Positions 1 to 12,362 are shown, numbered from the stretch's first letter. The stretch: 64,000 nt of DNA from Vigna angularis (GCF_016808095.1 NC_068970.1:43869630-43933629); one strand, 5' to 3'. Notes: generated by a model from the letters alone, not told the origin. Program-made: numbers and translations.

Positions 1-914
1 GCCATCAACAGCGCAAGACTTTACGCCACCACCCAATTTTCTCCATCGCATTAGACCATCACCGGAATGCCAACGACGCCTCCATGGCCGCTGCGATTCG
101 CAAATCTCCATGAACGCATCCATAATCTCTATGAGCCAAATTGCAAGCCTCTTCCATGGCATTCTCCAAAATCGTGCGGCCCACGCTCACGGCAAGTCAC
201 CATTTTCACAACTCGAAGCCACCAGAAACCAACCCAGAATCGTGCTCTCCCCACCATCAACACAGACCTACAATCAGAAAAATCTCAATCGCAAATACCT
301 TGCAAACCCAACATCGTTTTCCCCAATATCGTTTTCCCCAATTGCGTTTTCCGCAAATACCTACACAGCAAAATCCAATATCGTTTTCCCCAATTCTCTT
401 GCGAACCCTGCGTAGTCATCTCATCACCACCACAGCACCGTGACCACCAAGCCTCCACCTTCATATCTCAGTATAAAATTCCCTACAAAATATGTTCATC
501 AAGCTTTCCTAATTTACACCATGAGTTTGATTCACCTGTATCATCTATGAAATTGCAAAAAGAGAAGCACAACCATGAATCTCCACGGCACGACAGGGGA
601 GAAGAGGCGAAACTCTATTCTTGCATGCGTGCAACAGTAGAAGCCCCTTTCCCCCAATCTGAAACCCTAATTTTGGGTAGGGAAGGGGCTGACACATGTG
701 ATAATTTTTTAATTTAAATAAAAATTTCACCTAATTAAATAATGCACATCAGCATAAACATGTCATCACAATTTAACACCGTTTAGGATAACTTAACGGA
801 TAGGGTAAAATTTGTTCAATTTTACAAATATTATGACCCAATTGAGACAGTTTCAAATATGAGGACCCAACTGAGATTTCCACATAAACATGAGGATCAT
901 CCAAGGGTTTAAAC
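1..914. mobile_element. Right part of a TIR element (Mutator-like), left end outside the window
   Basis: Positions 1-560 are relatively GC-rich, low-coding sequence. From about 690 to 914 the sequence becomes the AT-rich 'ggacccaactgagat'-style terminus that ends in GGTTTAAACC. This resembles the termini of the two complete TIR elements at 18579-19773 and 45114-46287. The predicted 216-residue frame at 67-717 has no recognisable domain, and its repeated 'FPNIVFPN' stretch comes from a short local DNA repeat near 310-390, so I do not call a gene. The left terminus and target duplication lie outside the window, so the assignment is tentative. Confidence 0.3.
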
Positions 915-930
915 CTTAAAATTAAGAGTG

Positions 931-1440
931 GTTAGACCCTGACAAGGTTGAACGCAGTTCTGAGCCATCCTGTGCATAATATTTATAATTTGAGTTGGTA
1001 GAACCTGACAAGGTTGAACGCAGCTCTGTACCTTCTTGTGCAGGATATTTTATAATTTAAAATTAAGAGTTGGTAGAACCTGACAAGGTTGAACGCAGCT
1101 CTGAACCATCCTGTGCATAATATTTTATAATTTAAGAGTTGGTAGAACCTGACAAGGTTGAATGCAGCCCTGTACCTTCATGTGCAGGATATTTTATAAT
1201 TTAAAATTAAGAGTTGGTAGAACCTGACAAGGTTGAACGCAGCTCTGAACCATCTTGTGCATAATATTTTATAATTTAAGAGTTGGTAGAACCTGACAAG
1301 GTTGAACGCAGCTCTGTACCTTCCAGTGGAGGATATTTTTACTCACAAAAATATGAGTTAAATAAATATATTATAATCTGTAAATTATAACGAAAACTGG
1401 AACCTGTGAAGGTTGGATGTAGGGCTAAACGTTCCTGAAA
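931..1440 (+). repeat. Tandem array A, alternating ~69/76-bp units
   Basis: The core GACAAGGTTGAACGCAG occurs, exactly or nearly, at about 941, 1006, 1082, 1151, 1226 and 1295, with a diverged seventh copy near 1401. Spacing alternates between about 69 and 75-76 bp. One unit type carries 'ctgtaccttcttgtgcagg' and the other 'ctgaaccatcctgtgcat', giving a dimeric higher-order unit of about 145 bp. The last copy runs into 'tttttactcacaaaaatatgag', which is the linker of array B read on the opposite strand. Confidence 0.85.
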
Positions 1441-1579
1441 GTTCTCAAAACAAAAGTCATGCCTTTAAGAATTATTACGAAATTTTTTACTTTTGTTACA
1501 AAACCTCGTGTTGATCTGAATAGCGATGTCGAGACCGAGCGCGTGTCTGGTTCTTCGTGGCTTCATGGAGATGCCGCTC

Positions 1580-1601
1580 GGCCCCACCGTGGGCGCCAAA
1601 A
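1580..1601 (-). other. Primer-binding-site-like motif of an LTR element
   Basis: On the minus strand this reads TTTTGGCGCCCACGGTGGGG, the type of sequence that follows the 5' LTR in many plant retrotransposons. It directly abuts the CA end of the LTR-like segment to its right. A near copy (TTGGCGCCTATTGTGGGGC) is on the plus strand at about 20271. Confidence 0.55.
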
Positions 1602-1988
1602 TGTTTCGGTAACATTTGTCCGAGGGTCAGTCGTCCTTCCTTGCCATTCTCCGATCGACCAACTCTTCAAGTAATCCTTCCCGATTGGTGGTTGACCTGC
1701 AGAAGATACTCTGACGCTCAAGTCAAATATGTTTCATAAAGAGGTCTATATTTTATTAGGATAGAAGAAGATGATTGTACTGACATGAGTTGTATTATTT
1801 ATAGAGTTTGTGGCAGTCAAGTCTATTGATTAGTTATCAGTGCAGTATAATTTTAGAGAATCAAACCCAATAATCAATAATTAATACCGTATATTTGTAG
1901 AGTGTAAGGTAATCTGACCTATTAATACCTGATAATTGTCCATGAATGACCATTAACTCTAATCGGTATATTTCATATAGTAAAATTT
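1602..1988 (-). mobile_element. LTR fragment A (Ty3/gypsy type), minus orientation
   Basis: Read on the minus strand, it runs from 'tactatatgaaatatacc' near 1988 to the CA end at 1602 and is followed by the primer-binding-like site. Its 3' part ('cctctttatgaaacatatttg' then 'acttgagcgtcagagtatct' and 'tctgcaggtc') matches the plus-strand LTR at 3273-3728. The two are therefore diverged members of one family in opposite orientation. Confidence 0.5.
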
Positions 1989-2805
1989 ATAAATTAAAAT
2001 ATATTTGTTTAACTCATATTTTTGTGAGTAAAAATATCTTGCACAGGAAGTCCTACGTTCAACCTTGAAAGGTTCCACTTTTCATTATAATTTATAAATT
2101 ATAATATATTTGTTTAACTCATATTTTTGTGAGTAAAAATATCCTGCACGGGAAGGTTCAGTCCTACGTTCAACCTTGACAGGTTCCACTTTTCATTATA
2201 ATTTATAAATTATAATATATTTGTTTAACTCATATTTTTGTGAGTGAAAATATCCTGCAGAGGAAGGTTCAGTCCTACGTTCAACCTTGACAGGTTCCAC
2301 TTTTCTATATTTGTTTAACTCATATTTTTGTGAGTAAAAATATCCTGCACAGAAGGTTCAGTCCTACGTTCAACCTTGACAGGTTCCACTTCTCATTATA
2401 ATTTATAAATTATAATATATTTATTTAACTCATATTTTTGTGAGTAAAAATATTGCACCGGAAGGTTCAGTCCTACGTTCAACCTTGACAGGTTCCACTT
2501 TTGATTATAATTTATAAATTATAATATATTTGTTTAACTCATTTTTGTGAGTAAAAATATCCTGCACAAGAAGGTTCGGTCCTACGTTCAACCTTGACAG
2601 GTTTCACTTTTCATTATAATTTATAAATTATAATATATTTGTTTAACTCATATTTTTGTGAGTAAAAATATCCTGTAGAGCGTTCAACCTTATCAGGTTC
2701 TAGTGACTTTTTATTATAATTTATAATATATTGAAGTGTTTACTTAACACATATTTTTGTGAGTAAAAATATCATGTGCAGGAAGGTCCAAACTTACGTT
2801 CAACC
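1985..2805 (-). repeat. Tandem array B, ~110-bp units, inverted relative to array A
   Basis: Eight copies of the core CTACGTTCAACCTTGACAGG occur, some degenerate, near 2053, 2163, 2275, 2362, 2470, 2580, 2682 and 2793. The usual period is about 110 bp. The core is the reverse complement of the array A core. Linkers contain 'actcatatttttgtgagt', itself an imperfect palindrome (ACTCA...TGAGT). Confidence 0.85.
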
Positions 2806-3200
2806 ATGGTGTTCTAGTGACCAGCTCACTAGCAATCCTGGACGGCCAAGTGACCAGCTCACTTGTGTCTTCTAGTGATCTACTCACTAGCAATCCCGGG
2901 CGGTCATACGAAGACATTCAACTATGGTCTTCTAGTGACCAGCTCACTAGCAATCCTGGGCGGTCAAGTGATCAGCTCACTTGTGTCTTCTAGTGATCTA
3001 CTCACTTGCAATCCCGGACGGTCATACGAAGACATTTAACTATGGTCTTCTAGTGACCAGCTCACTAGCAATCCTAGGCGGCCAAGTGATCAGCTTAGTT
3101 GTGTCTTCTAGTGATCTACTCACCAGCAATCCTGGGCGACCATACGAAGACATTCAACTGTGGTCTTCTAGTGGTCAGCTCAAACCGCTCCTACCACAAC
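2806..3200 (+). repeat. Tandem array C, ~118-bp units before a polypurine tract
   Basis: The motif TTCTAGTGACCAGCTCACTAG begins near 2812, 2929 and 3047, with a partial copy near 3165, giving a period of about 118 bp. Each unit also has an internal half-repeat ('cttctagtgatctactcac'). The array ends about 50 bp before the G-rich tract and LTR at 3251-3273, so it looks like the 3' internal region of a non-autonomous LTR element. The 78-residue frame at 2981-3217 is a by-product of the repeat. Confidence 0.8.
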
Positions 3201-3250
3201 TTAATTACAAAAGTTAAACCCCTTCGTACCTGCAAACAGCTGCTCGGGGC

Positions 3251-3728
3251 TTGGGGGGCTTGGGGGGCTTAATGTACTATACATGGATAGCCGACCGTCC
3301 TAGGAGAGGACCATCTACACCGACCGGTAATTCAATGATTGTGAGCCAGATAAGATGGATGTCGTTAATGATCAATTAATACACTTGTTGACCATATCAG
3401 TTAGAAATATACGGTATTTGTTGGCAGTTAGCAGGTATATTATTAAATATTAATGGTTTGATTGTCGTATCAAATATGAATATATGACATTATTGACATA
3501 TCCAATATGAATTAATGAGCTTGATTGTCATAAGCCCTATAAATATAGGGTTAATGTCTAGGTAAAGACATCTTGATCTATTATAATAAAATATAGATCT
3601 CTTTATGAAACATATCTGATTTGAGCGTCGGAGTGTCGTCTGCAGGTCGACAATCCATCGGAGTGGATTACGTTCTCAGACAGAATTGAACGATCAAAAG
3701 AGAACAAAGTAAGGAAGAACGACCGAAA
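3251..3728 (+). mobile_element. Polypurine tract plus LTR fragment B, plus orientation
   Basis: Two 'ttggggggct' repeats at 3251-3270 form a polypurine-like tract directly before TGTACTATAC at 3273. The segment has a TATA-like 'cctataaatataggg' near 3536 and ends near 3728 with '...aacgaccgaaata', comparable to the 'accgaaaca' end of LTR A. Sequence from 3729 to about 4400 is AT-rich with no gene that I can see. Confidence 0.55.
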
Positions 3729-4401
3729 TAGTTTTCTTTCATTGCTGAGTTATGTGCTTGTAAAATCCCAAAATCGTAATATAAACTTGGTTGGTGTGGC
3801 TAAGCGAATGTAGCTCTTGGTATAGGGTAACCAACATGAAAATTATTGTGCTGATATATCTCTCGCTATATCTCTTGTATTCTTCAAAATTTTGTTATTC
3901 TCATTATTTGCATTGCCTATTGTAAACTAGATTCATTTATTTAAAGATTTAATAAGCTTTTCGATATAAAGATTTGCTGAAATTATTCTTAGTTTAATTC
4001 ACTCTCTTAAACTCAATCTTTAAAACTAACAATATGTTTATCAAAATGGCTAAAAACAAACTTCCTTTTGCCTAAGGTGTAGACCACTAATTATTGGAGG
4101 GTTAACCATCAATTTTAAAAAGTTAGAATGACAATCTTTATTGAATTCATTGACAAAGGAATATCTTATGGAACTATGAATGATCATTTCATTCTTATGC
4201 ATACTTTTTAGAATATGATTCAACACAATCTAAAATTTGGATTAATTCTTATTAAACAACAAAGCATAAAGCATGAAAATACTTCATCTATAAGATGCAA
4301 GTTTTATAAAAGAAAAATCCTGAGACACAATGTGCTTCATTTGATAGACGATACAACATGTGTTTACTTTGCTTCATCTGATAAGAAAAGTTCTCATTAA
4401 A

Positions 4402-4513
<112 letters not shown>

Positions 4514-5032
4514 AATGTTGAAAACACCATATATTTATTTAATTTTTTTTTCTATAATAGGTATAACTTGTTTATATTTTATGCTGACTAATTTCTCATT
4601 ATGACTTTGGTATATAGTCTCGGAATGTCTTTTGTATTTTTTTCTTTCATTCTAATAAAATTGTGTGATGATAAACGATGGATAAATTTTGATACGTAAA
4701 TATAAATGAGATGTCAATGTTCATAGTAATATATAATATGAGCTTACTTGGAAGATGCTAATTCAAACTAGTTTTGAATAGAGTTTTACAAATTTTGGAT
4801 CGAGACTAAGTTCTACAAATAATCATCAAACCCAGAAGAAAATTAGAAGATATAAACGGAATAAATAGCATAGCACTTCCAAATTGCAATTATTATGCAG
4901 AACAAGGTAACGTTTTACACCAGGGAGAAAATGCAATAGGCATATTTAACATGATTGAAGGTGTAAGCAGCAAAAGGCATTGAAAGCCAATAGAACAAAA
5001 AAATTAAACATTGAAAAGGATTGACTTTTCTT

Positions 5033-8000
5033 TTAAGAGCACCAATTGCAGCAAGAAAATGATAAATATGAGGAAGGGACATGACCAGTTCTTCGTATAT
5101 ATTCTGCTTGCTCTTCAGTTTTTGCAGCTTGATGATTTCTATTGGCTTCTGCTGCTGCTCGTTTTTCCTCAGCTTTATGCCTTGCAGAAGCTAAATTATT
5201 CATTAGCTTATCATGTGCCTTGCTACGTATTCTCTCAACTTCTACCTGCAATCAATGATTATAATTATGGTTACAATTACTTGTTATTATTATAAAAATA
5301 TTATACTTTTGGGCTACTAACCAAAGTTTGTGTTTTTCAATACCATGTACCATTATGATATGACTACTTCATTTATTGTTGAGAAAGTTTGCTAAAATGT
5401 TAGAAATCTAATAAAAAGTCACCACTGCTTACTATTTTCTACTTCAACATCTCGTTTCCTATTCAAATGTCAAACAAACTCTCAATTCAGCAACCCATCA
5501 CATAATAGTTGTTCAAACTTTGAAGTGTGTGCAACTCAAACACCAATACTATATTGTGTTGAAACTCAACTTCATTTAGAAGGAAAAGGATTGAACTCCC
5601 TATAATATGGTATTCTACTAGAAGTTTGATTTGGTGTGTTATCACAATGCGCAATTTAAAGTGAAAATGTACAGTCTAAATAAACAAGCATAGACATCTT
5701 CTCTTAGCATACCAGAAGAGATATCTTTACAGAGATTGGAACAAAATACAGATCTATTTGACATTCATCTACACTGGTATGGACATGACTGAAGCTCAAT
5801 CTTTTAGGCCCAAAAGGACAATTAAGAGGAACTGCAATTGTTAGCATACTTATTGTTTATAGGAGAATAACTAGATTCTATATAATATGTTTGTTAGGAT
5901 TTCTCAGTGAATGTAAACATATTCTGTTAGGAACCCTCCCATTCACCTCCTTTGCATCCAACTGACTATCTTGTTTAGTTGGAAAATTACATGGGTTTCT
6001 CTATAGTTTGAAGTAATCTACTCAAACTTGGTTTGGTAAATTCAGTTATATTGTTAGGGTATAAGGTGGGAGGTAATGATAAGGGTTGGGAGGTAATGAG
6101 AAGGAGAAGAAAGGTAGGAGGGAAGTGAGACCAAACGGTATTGACCGTGAAGGCCGAATGGTGGAAGGCATTGAGAGGTAAGGCCGAACGGTGGACAAGG
6201 GGGAATGGTCAGATCGAACGGTGGACAAAAGGGGAGCGACTAGGCCGAACGGTGACAACGGGGGTGACCAGGCCGAACGGTGGGAGGCAGGAAGCGACCA
6301 GGCCGAACGGTGGGAGGCAGGAAGCGACCAGGCCGAACGGTGGGAGGCAAGGAGCGACCAGGCCGAACGGTGGGAAGCAGGGAAGGACCTGAGTCAAACG
6401 GTTGAAGAATCACCATCTTAACCGCGCAGCAGTTACGGGGATGAGAGCTAATTACAGTAAAAGGAGCCACAATAGGAGAGAATATTCAGTATAAGTTAAT
6501 TATTAGAGTAAATAAATAAATATATATATATATATATATATCCTAGGAAATATTCAATATAAGATATTTATAATTAAGGATATATGCTAGGATAATATAC
6601 GGGGGATATTCATATATTAAATATAGAGATATTTATATTAAATGCAGATATATTCTAGAGAAATATTTAGTAAGAGATGGGGCGGGAAATAATTAGTATA
6701 AATAAAGCTAGAGTCTAGGGTTAAGGGTATGCTTTTGATTTGTGAGTTTTGTAAAGGAGGTTATGCTCCAGAATAGTTGACGGAAGTTATGCTCCCAATT
6801 ATTGTTTGTTTTCTATTTGATTCAGTTATTCTTATCAATAAAAGATATTCATTCATCCATTATCATTCGTTTATTGTTCTATTATGTGTGAGAGTGTGAA
6901 AGGTTGTATTTGGCTAGTTTACGTACTCAGGTACGTAACATATATTGTACTGATATTTGGATTGAAATGAGGCAAGACAGGTCATTAGTGTTTTATTGTC
7001 ACATTTCTTTTGGGGAGTGTGTTTAGCATATGGTCTATGTTCAAGATATTGTTATTATAAGAAATGATATCGCTAGAATTGCTCAATTAAAAAGACATTA
7101 TTCAGCCACTGTCTAAAATACTTCTTGGTATTGAAGTGACACAATTAAAAGGTGTCATCATTAAATAAAGAAAATATGCTTTTAATATTTTGGAGATAGG
7201 CTTGACAAATTGCAAGCTAATTAATAGTCCTATGGACTCAAATCAAAAGTTAATGAGACCAAAGTGAACTTTTCTGACCAAGAGATATATAGAAGGTAGG
7301 AGGGAAAACTCATTTGTCTCACTATAACAAGACCTGATCTTTCTTATTCAGTGGGTGCAGAACCCTCACATTGATCACTAAATGTTGTGGTTCACATTCT
7401 CATATATGTAAAAGGGAGACCAGAACAAGGATTCTTATATAATAACAAGGGAAATACTCTAAGTCTATGGATATTTCTATGCATATTGGGTTGGTTGTCC
7501 CATTGACAAAAGATTTACCACAAGATTTTGTGTATTCCTTGGAGGGAACCTTATATCTTTGAAAAGTAAGAAACAAAGTATAGTCGCTCAATCTAGTGCA
7601 AAAGCTAAGTATAGATATATGGCCCTAGCTACATGTGAAAATGAGTTGAAGTTGCATTGTGATAATCGAGTAACTCTTCATATTGTATCCAATCCGAGGT
7701 TTCATGAGAGAACTGAACATATATAGATTGATTGTCATTTGTTAGAAAGAATTTGTTGACAAAGGATCTTATTATAGAATTTGTCAGCTCTAATGAACAA
7801 CTCATACATTCTGACTAAATCTCTAAGAGGACCTAGGATTTAGTTTATATGTTCCAAGCTTGATGCACAAGATCTATATGTTCCAGTTTGAGGGAGAGTG
7901 TTGAAACGGAATGTTATTTTACTAATATTTCCTTTGTGTACCCAGCTTTAGGGTTAGGTTTTAGGCATGTGCGTTGCCTCCTTTTGTATCCTATATATTT

Positions 8001-11000
8001 ACATCAATAAGAAGCACAACAATGCAAGGATGTACACTATTTTTCTATCCATCTTATTTGTTCAAGTCTCTTAACACAATTGCTTCCTTCTTTATCTTCA
8101 GAATACAATATCGAGATAGATATTTCATTAACAATCACCTTCCTAGTTCCTATGGCTAGACATCATAAATCACAATTATCTTATGTTTGGAAGTTAGACA
8201 AATAAAACTTAAAGATTAATTATAACCATATCATACAAATTATTACTTTTGCATTCTTGACATGTTACAGTAAACTGTTCACTTCTGCAGAACATTGAAT
8301 AGCAGATCAAGTGGTTCGTGCAAGATATTTTCAAAGAAAGTATAGACAAAATTGAATTATTAAACTGAGATACATTTCTGCTAGACCTGTTACCTTTAGA
8401 CCCTATGACGTCACAACTAGCAAGTTTATAAAATTATGGTAAGATATGGATTCAAATATATCAGATTTTCTCCTGTTTGCCATTAACCAATTTTACATTA
8501 TTGTTTTCTTATTCATCTCTTTACACATATGTTGCCATTGTTACGCTGAACATATTTTTCTGTAGTAGGATTAGAAGTTAACGTCCAAAGGATCGTCCCA
8601 AAAGAAACTAAATTAAAGAACCATATTGGAAACAACAAAATCAGTAATGATACCTCAATTTTTTTCATCTTGGCTTCTGTTTTTGCTTTCTGATGATTTT
8701 CCCATGCTTGAATTTTCATCTCCTCACGCCTAAACCTGTGTAATTAACACCATATTCCTGCTTCAGAGAATTTTAGTATGTAACCACGAAAAATAATCTT
8801 AACGTGTTTCAGAAACTGTTTAAATGCCCATAAAAAATCGGTCTCATGTTTTGAAAATGTGGTTAATTATATTCAAAAACTGTATTCATCTTTCTTCATC
8901 TTGTCACAAACATATCCATGACTAAGGGAGGGAAGACAAGTTTTTTAAGCTACTATTTCAGAAGAAACTGACATGAAAATTAAATACATACCTATAGGCT
9001 ACAAACTGCACACATTGTCAAAGAATTCAGATACTCTGGCCTTAAATACTTCCTTTGTTTCTAAATTTTTCTGTTGGTTTTTATTATTTGTCTCCTGGTT
9101 TTCATTCCATGTGGGATAGATATATAATTGCAATCACTTTCAAACAAATGTCAGGAAACTGATTAATGGAAACATGGTCAAAAGGAGTAAGGCAACAATG
9201 ACTATCTTCTAGGGGTCTGCATTTACACCACCAAGAATGATAATCTTTTCTTTTTTATCTTGGATCACTATCCAAGTGACATGATTGGAATCTACACAAA
9301 TCAAAGAATTAGTTCCTTGAAGTTCTGCACTGTAGTTTATAGTGTTCAAGTCAATTTTGTAACCATATTTCTTTCCTCTGCTATATCTCTTCCTTTCTTT
9401 TCACATTTCTTGCCTAGATTTGTCATCACTAAGTCATTTATGATGATTTTTTCAAACACAACATAGGAATCCAGGTACCTAATTATAAAGAAACCAGGGG
9501 AAACCAAACCACAAACATGAAAAAGTTTTACAAAAGGCTACTTACAGAACAAATGTTGTAGAAATATTAAATGCCTCGGTCCAGATTCTACGACAAATAT
9601 TCATTGCTCTCTTTGTAGCAAAAATTAAATAGACAAATGACAAAGAACAATACACTAGAAAGCTTAACCTATTATATGAAGCAACTTCAGTTCTTCTACT
9701 TTTATATCTTAGAGATGTCACATGCTCTTCTGGCCATGCAAGAGCTTTAGGGCAGCACCCTTTACTTTATGAAATTTAATTTAAAGATGAAAAAACTGGG
9801 TATGTCAACGGATTTACATCCCTAAAACAGCGTAAGTTACATGATAGTATAAACTGACCTGGCCATATACTTGGCCTTCTCAGCTTCCTCCCATGCTGCT
9901 GCACGTGCTTCAACAACACTCTTAGGCGGTTCTGGTTTTGTTTTGAGGGAAGTGGATGCATCCTTATCCTCCTCTTCTTTGCTGGCCCAGGCAGCAATAT
10001 TCATTTTACCAAGTTGTGTCCCAAGGACCATTATTTCACGCCTGGTTTTCATTTGTAGCTCTTTTTCGGACAATTCATTCTTGTTGAGATTCAGATTGTC
10101 ACCATGCAGATCAGTTAAAGTAGATGCAGGGGATGATCTAGGGGGAGTAGAAGGCCGAGAAGAGTTAGGACTGCGCATTGGTGTTGTCGCCCTCACAGGG
10201 GTACCTGTTCTTGAAGGCTCCTGGCTAGCAATAGGGGTCATTTCGGTTCCCATATCTCTCATTGATACAGACCGAGCAGTTGAAGGGGGAGGAACAAATG
10301 TTGTTGCATTCTGGATGGTAAGAGACGAATTGTGCTGGCTAAGGCTAACTGTAAACATAAAATAGCAGTCCCATAAATGAACTATAGTTACTAAAACTAA
10401 ACACAGTTTATTTAATTCCTTAATGAAATTGTCTATAGTATTATCAACTTCTAGTTGTAGGACATCCCTTTCAGACAGAAAGACTGTTCAAGCAATTAAT
10501 AACAAGGGATTTCATAGCATGAAGGTCTATTTTTTACCATAAATAGAAGAAAAATGCAATCAAACATACTGTCTGACAAAAGTAGCAGAAAATTCAAATG
10601 TATACATTTTGAATAACTAAAAGTTTGTTTATATCTCCAGTAATGAATTCCAGAACACAATCAAACATTTACCACAAGAACTTGCAATTGCATAGGGATC
10701 AGCCTCCCAACTCACAAATTTCTGTCCTCCACTTTCCATCTTAGTTTGATTTGTATCAATTTGCTTGGTATCCGGTTCATCTAAAGCAATTTCTCTTTGA
10801 TCTGGAACTTCAACAACGACCTTCATTGAAGGTTGCCGGCTACCAAGACTACCAACCTGACGTGGACCTACATGCCCACCTTGCCCTTGAGCCTGCACTG
10901 TCTTTGGCCTGTTTGATGTTGGACTTGCTATCCACTTCTGAGCATCATCCCATTTAGATGGTGCTGGTTTTGAGAATGGTCTCACTGGCACTCTCTGTGT

Positions 11001-12099
11001 AGACCGCTCGGCCTTCTGAAATTCAAACACTGATGATGAGATGCTCATATTTTCATGCCCACTATCATAATCTGAAGAAGGGTCTTCTAAGATTCTATTC
11101 CTTGAAGTCACTGCAGCATTAGCCTTCAGAAAACGATCATCACCAACTGCCTCTATGCTACTGGTGCGAACTAATGCAGAAGTTGAATATTCAGGAAGGA
11201 CACTCACAACATCTACATCTTTACAATGATCAGAACTGCTACCACCTGTAACAGATATGTCAAATAGAAGTAAACTTACTACTGCTGCCAGAGTGGGAAA
11301 CACCATTCATTCTATAACAATAACAAACACTTACATATTTGACACTGCCTATAAATATCATTGTATAAACTAATCAACCAAATCTTTAGTTGAAACAAAA
11401 AGAAAGATAGACACTACAAGCTTTAACTTGTAGGTTACCATATTTGAGATAACAAGTAGCCAAGTACATTGTACGTGAACAAAATTCCGGTCCCTTTTCT
11501 TCATTTTCTTCTCCCTTTTTTTAGATAATTTAAAACATAGTATACGTCTAAATTTTCTCACGAAACTATAAGGGAGATAAATTAAAATACCAAGCAACAA
11601 TGATAATGGAGAAACAATCATAGTAAAAATCTTACAATTTGAGAAAGTACATATCCTTCAGATTTACAAAATCGAACCTTGAGGGAGGCATTACATCGAT
11701 CAAGATAAAGAACCAAGAGCATACGTACCAGATTCATCCATGTCCGAATTCTGAGATCTCGTGGTGAAAGTAGAATCAAGCTCTTCCTCTCCTTTCCGCT
11801 TCTTCTCCACGCCCAGTAGCATGTTCCTCAATTTTCCAGGTGAAAATCCCCCACCACCCTGCAAACCCAAGTTTCCATAAGGCTAAAGGCAAATCAAAGA
11901 ACCCCAAAACCGAACAGATCAAAACAAGAGTTCACACTGTGCAGAACAGTAAAAAAATGATACTCACTTTCCAAATACAACACAACACGGGTAGGAGAGA
12001 AATAGTGAAAAATGCAAATCAAGCAAAAAACAAAAGAGGTGAAGTGGATGAAAGAGGTGGAAGAGAGACCTGAGGCTTTTGGATCCTTTCGTAAACCAT
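5033..12099 (-). CDS. Remorin family protein with long N-terminus (505 aa, 6 exons)
   Basis: Remorins are plant plasma-membrane nanodomain proteins with roles in signalling and cell-to-cell transport. Exons on the minus strand: 12099-12070, 11858-11729, 11245-10673, 10348-9859, 8735-8654, 5245-5033. All introns are GT-AG and frame is kept (30+130+573+490+82+213 nt = 506 codons with stop). The start MVYERIQKPQ matches the usual start of the At2g02170-like group, which supports this ATG. Residues 1-380 are Ser/Pro-rich and probably disordered, with 'FSPGKLRNMLLG' near 15-27. The Remorin_C domain spans about 385-495, with a Lys/Glu/Ala-rich coiled coil over exons 4-6. The protein ends CCNWCS, typical of the cysteine-containing C-terminal anchor. 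Intron 5 (8653-5246, 3.4 kb) holds retrotransposon debris. The precise in-cell role cannot be read from sequence. Confidence 0.95.
6052..6940 (+). mobile_element. Solo LTR (889 bp) with TATAT target duplication
   Basis: Begins TGTTAGGGTATAAGG and ends GTACGTAACA. The flanks 6047-6051 and 6941-6945 are both TATAT. It cuts the copia reverse transcriptase frame exactly at the duplication. A 'tataaataaagc' TATA-like site lies near 6698, and the 3' part has 'ttatgctcccaattattg'. No internal retroelement sequence lies next to it, so it is a recombined solo LTR. It is the same family as 50517-51218. Confidence 0.9.
6271..6390 (+). repeat. Four 30-bp tandem repeats inside the solo LTR
   Basis: Units start at 6271, 6301, 6331 and 6361, each beginning GGCCGAACGGTGGG; degenerate copies extend left to about 6140. 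The repeat gives open frames on both strands (for example 'RPNGGRQEATRPNGGRQ') that are artefacts of a 30-bp period, not genes. Confidence 0.92.
7899..8060 (+). mobile_element. 3' LTR remnant of the intronic copia element
   Basis: A purine tract 'tgagggagag' at 7888-7898 precedes TGTTGAAACGG. A 'tatccta tatatttacatcaataagaag' promoter/poly(A)-like segment follows near 7986-8015. The right border is uncertain. Confidence 0.5.
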
Positions 12100-12362
12100 A
12101 GTGGATAAATGGGGCGTCCTGGTGAGAGGAAAAATGCAATCTTTACACAATGTAGGGAAAGTTCATCTGTGCCGTAAGCTTGCAAGTACTTCTTTGGGTT
12201 TGAAGCTTTTGAGTTGCAAAAGGGAGAGTGTTCCCTAACGTTTTCAACTTTCGATGAGCAGAGAGAGAAAAAGAGTTGGAAGACAAGAAGATGCAGTGAG
12301 AACCGGACCTGTCTCTGCCCTGTTGTTTGTACTACATTGGCTTTTGGGGCCCACTTTCCACT

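Larger units (their letters stand above)
5985..7898 (+). mobile_element. Ty1/copia pol remnant (RT to RNase H) inside remorin intron 5
   Basis: Around 6005-6051 a decayed frame reads SLYSLK*STQTWFGKFSYI, the copia reverse-transcriptase motif. It resumes after the solo LTR with 'VFYCHISFGECV' and 'MVYVQDIVIIRND' (the YVDD box, here YVQD) near 6990-7070. 'TRPDLSYSVG' near 7330 belongs to the RNase H region, and 'VRKNLLTKDLIIEFVSSNEQL' from about 7740 is close to the polyprotein end. Many stops and frameshifts are present, so it is a fossil. It is antisense to the remorin gene. Confidence 0.8.

Noticed and set aside
67..717. 216-residue frame at the left edge
   Set aside because: Biased composition, short internal DNA repeats, no domain, and placement inside a TIR element make a gene unlikely.
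6141..6470. Several overlapping 60-80-residue frames on both strands with 'RPNGGRQEA' or 'PPTVRPGRF' repeats
   Set aside because: They arise because the 30-bp tandem repeat in the solo LTR is a multiple of three and lacks stops; there is no start context or homology to support a protein.
9871..10365. 164-residue plus-strand frame
   Set aside because: It is the antisense of remorin exon 4, whose minus-strand reading has clear Remorin_C sequence and correct splice sites.
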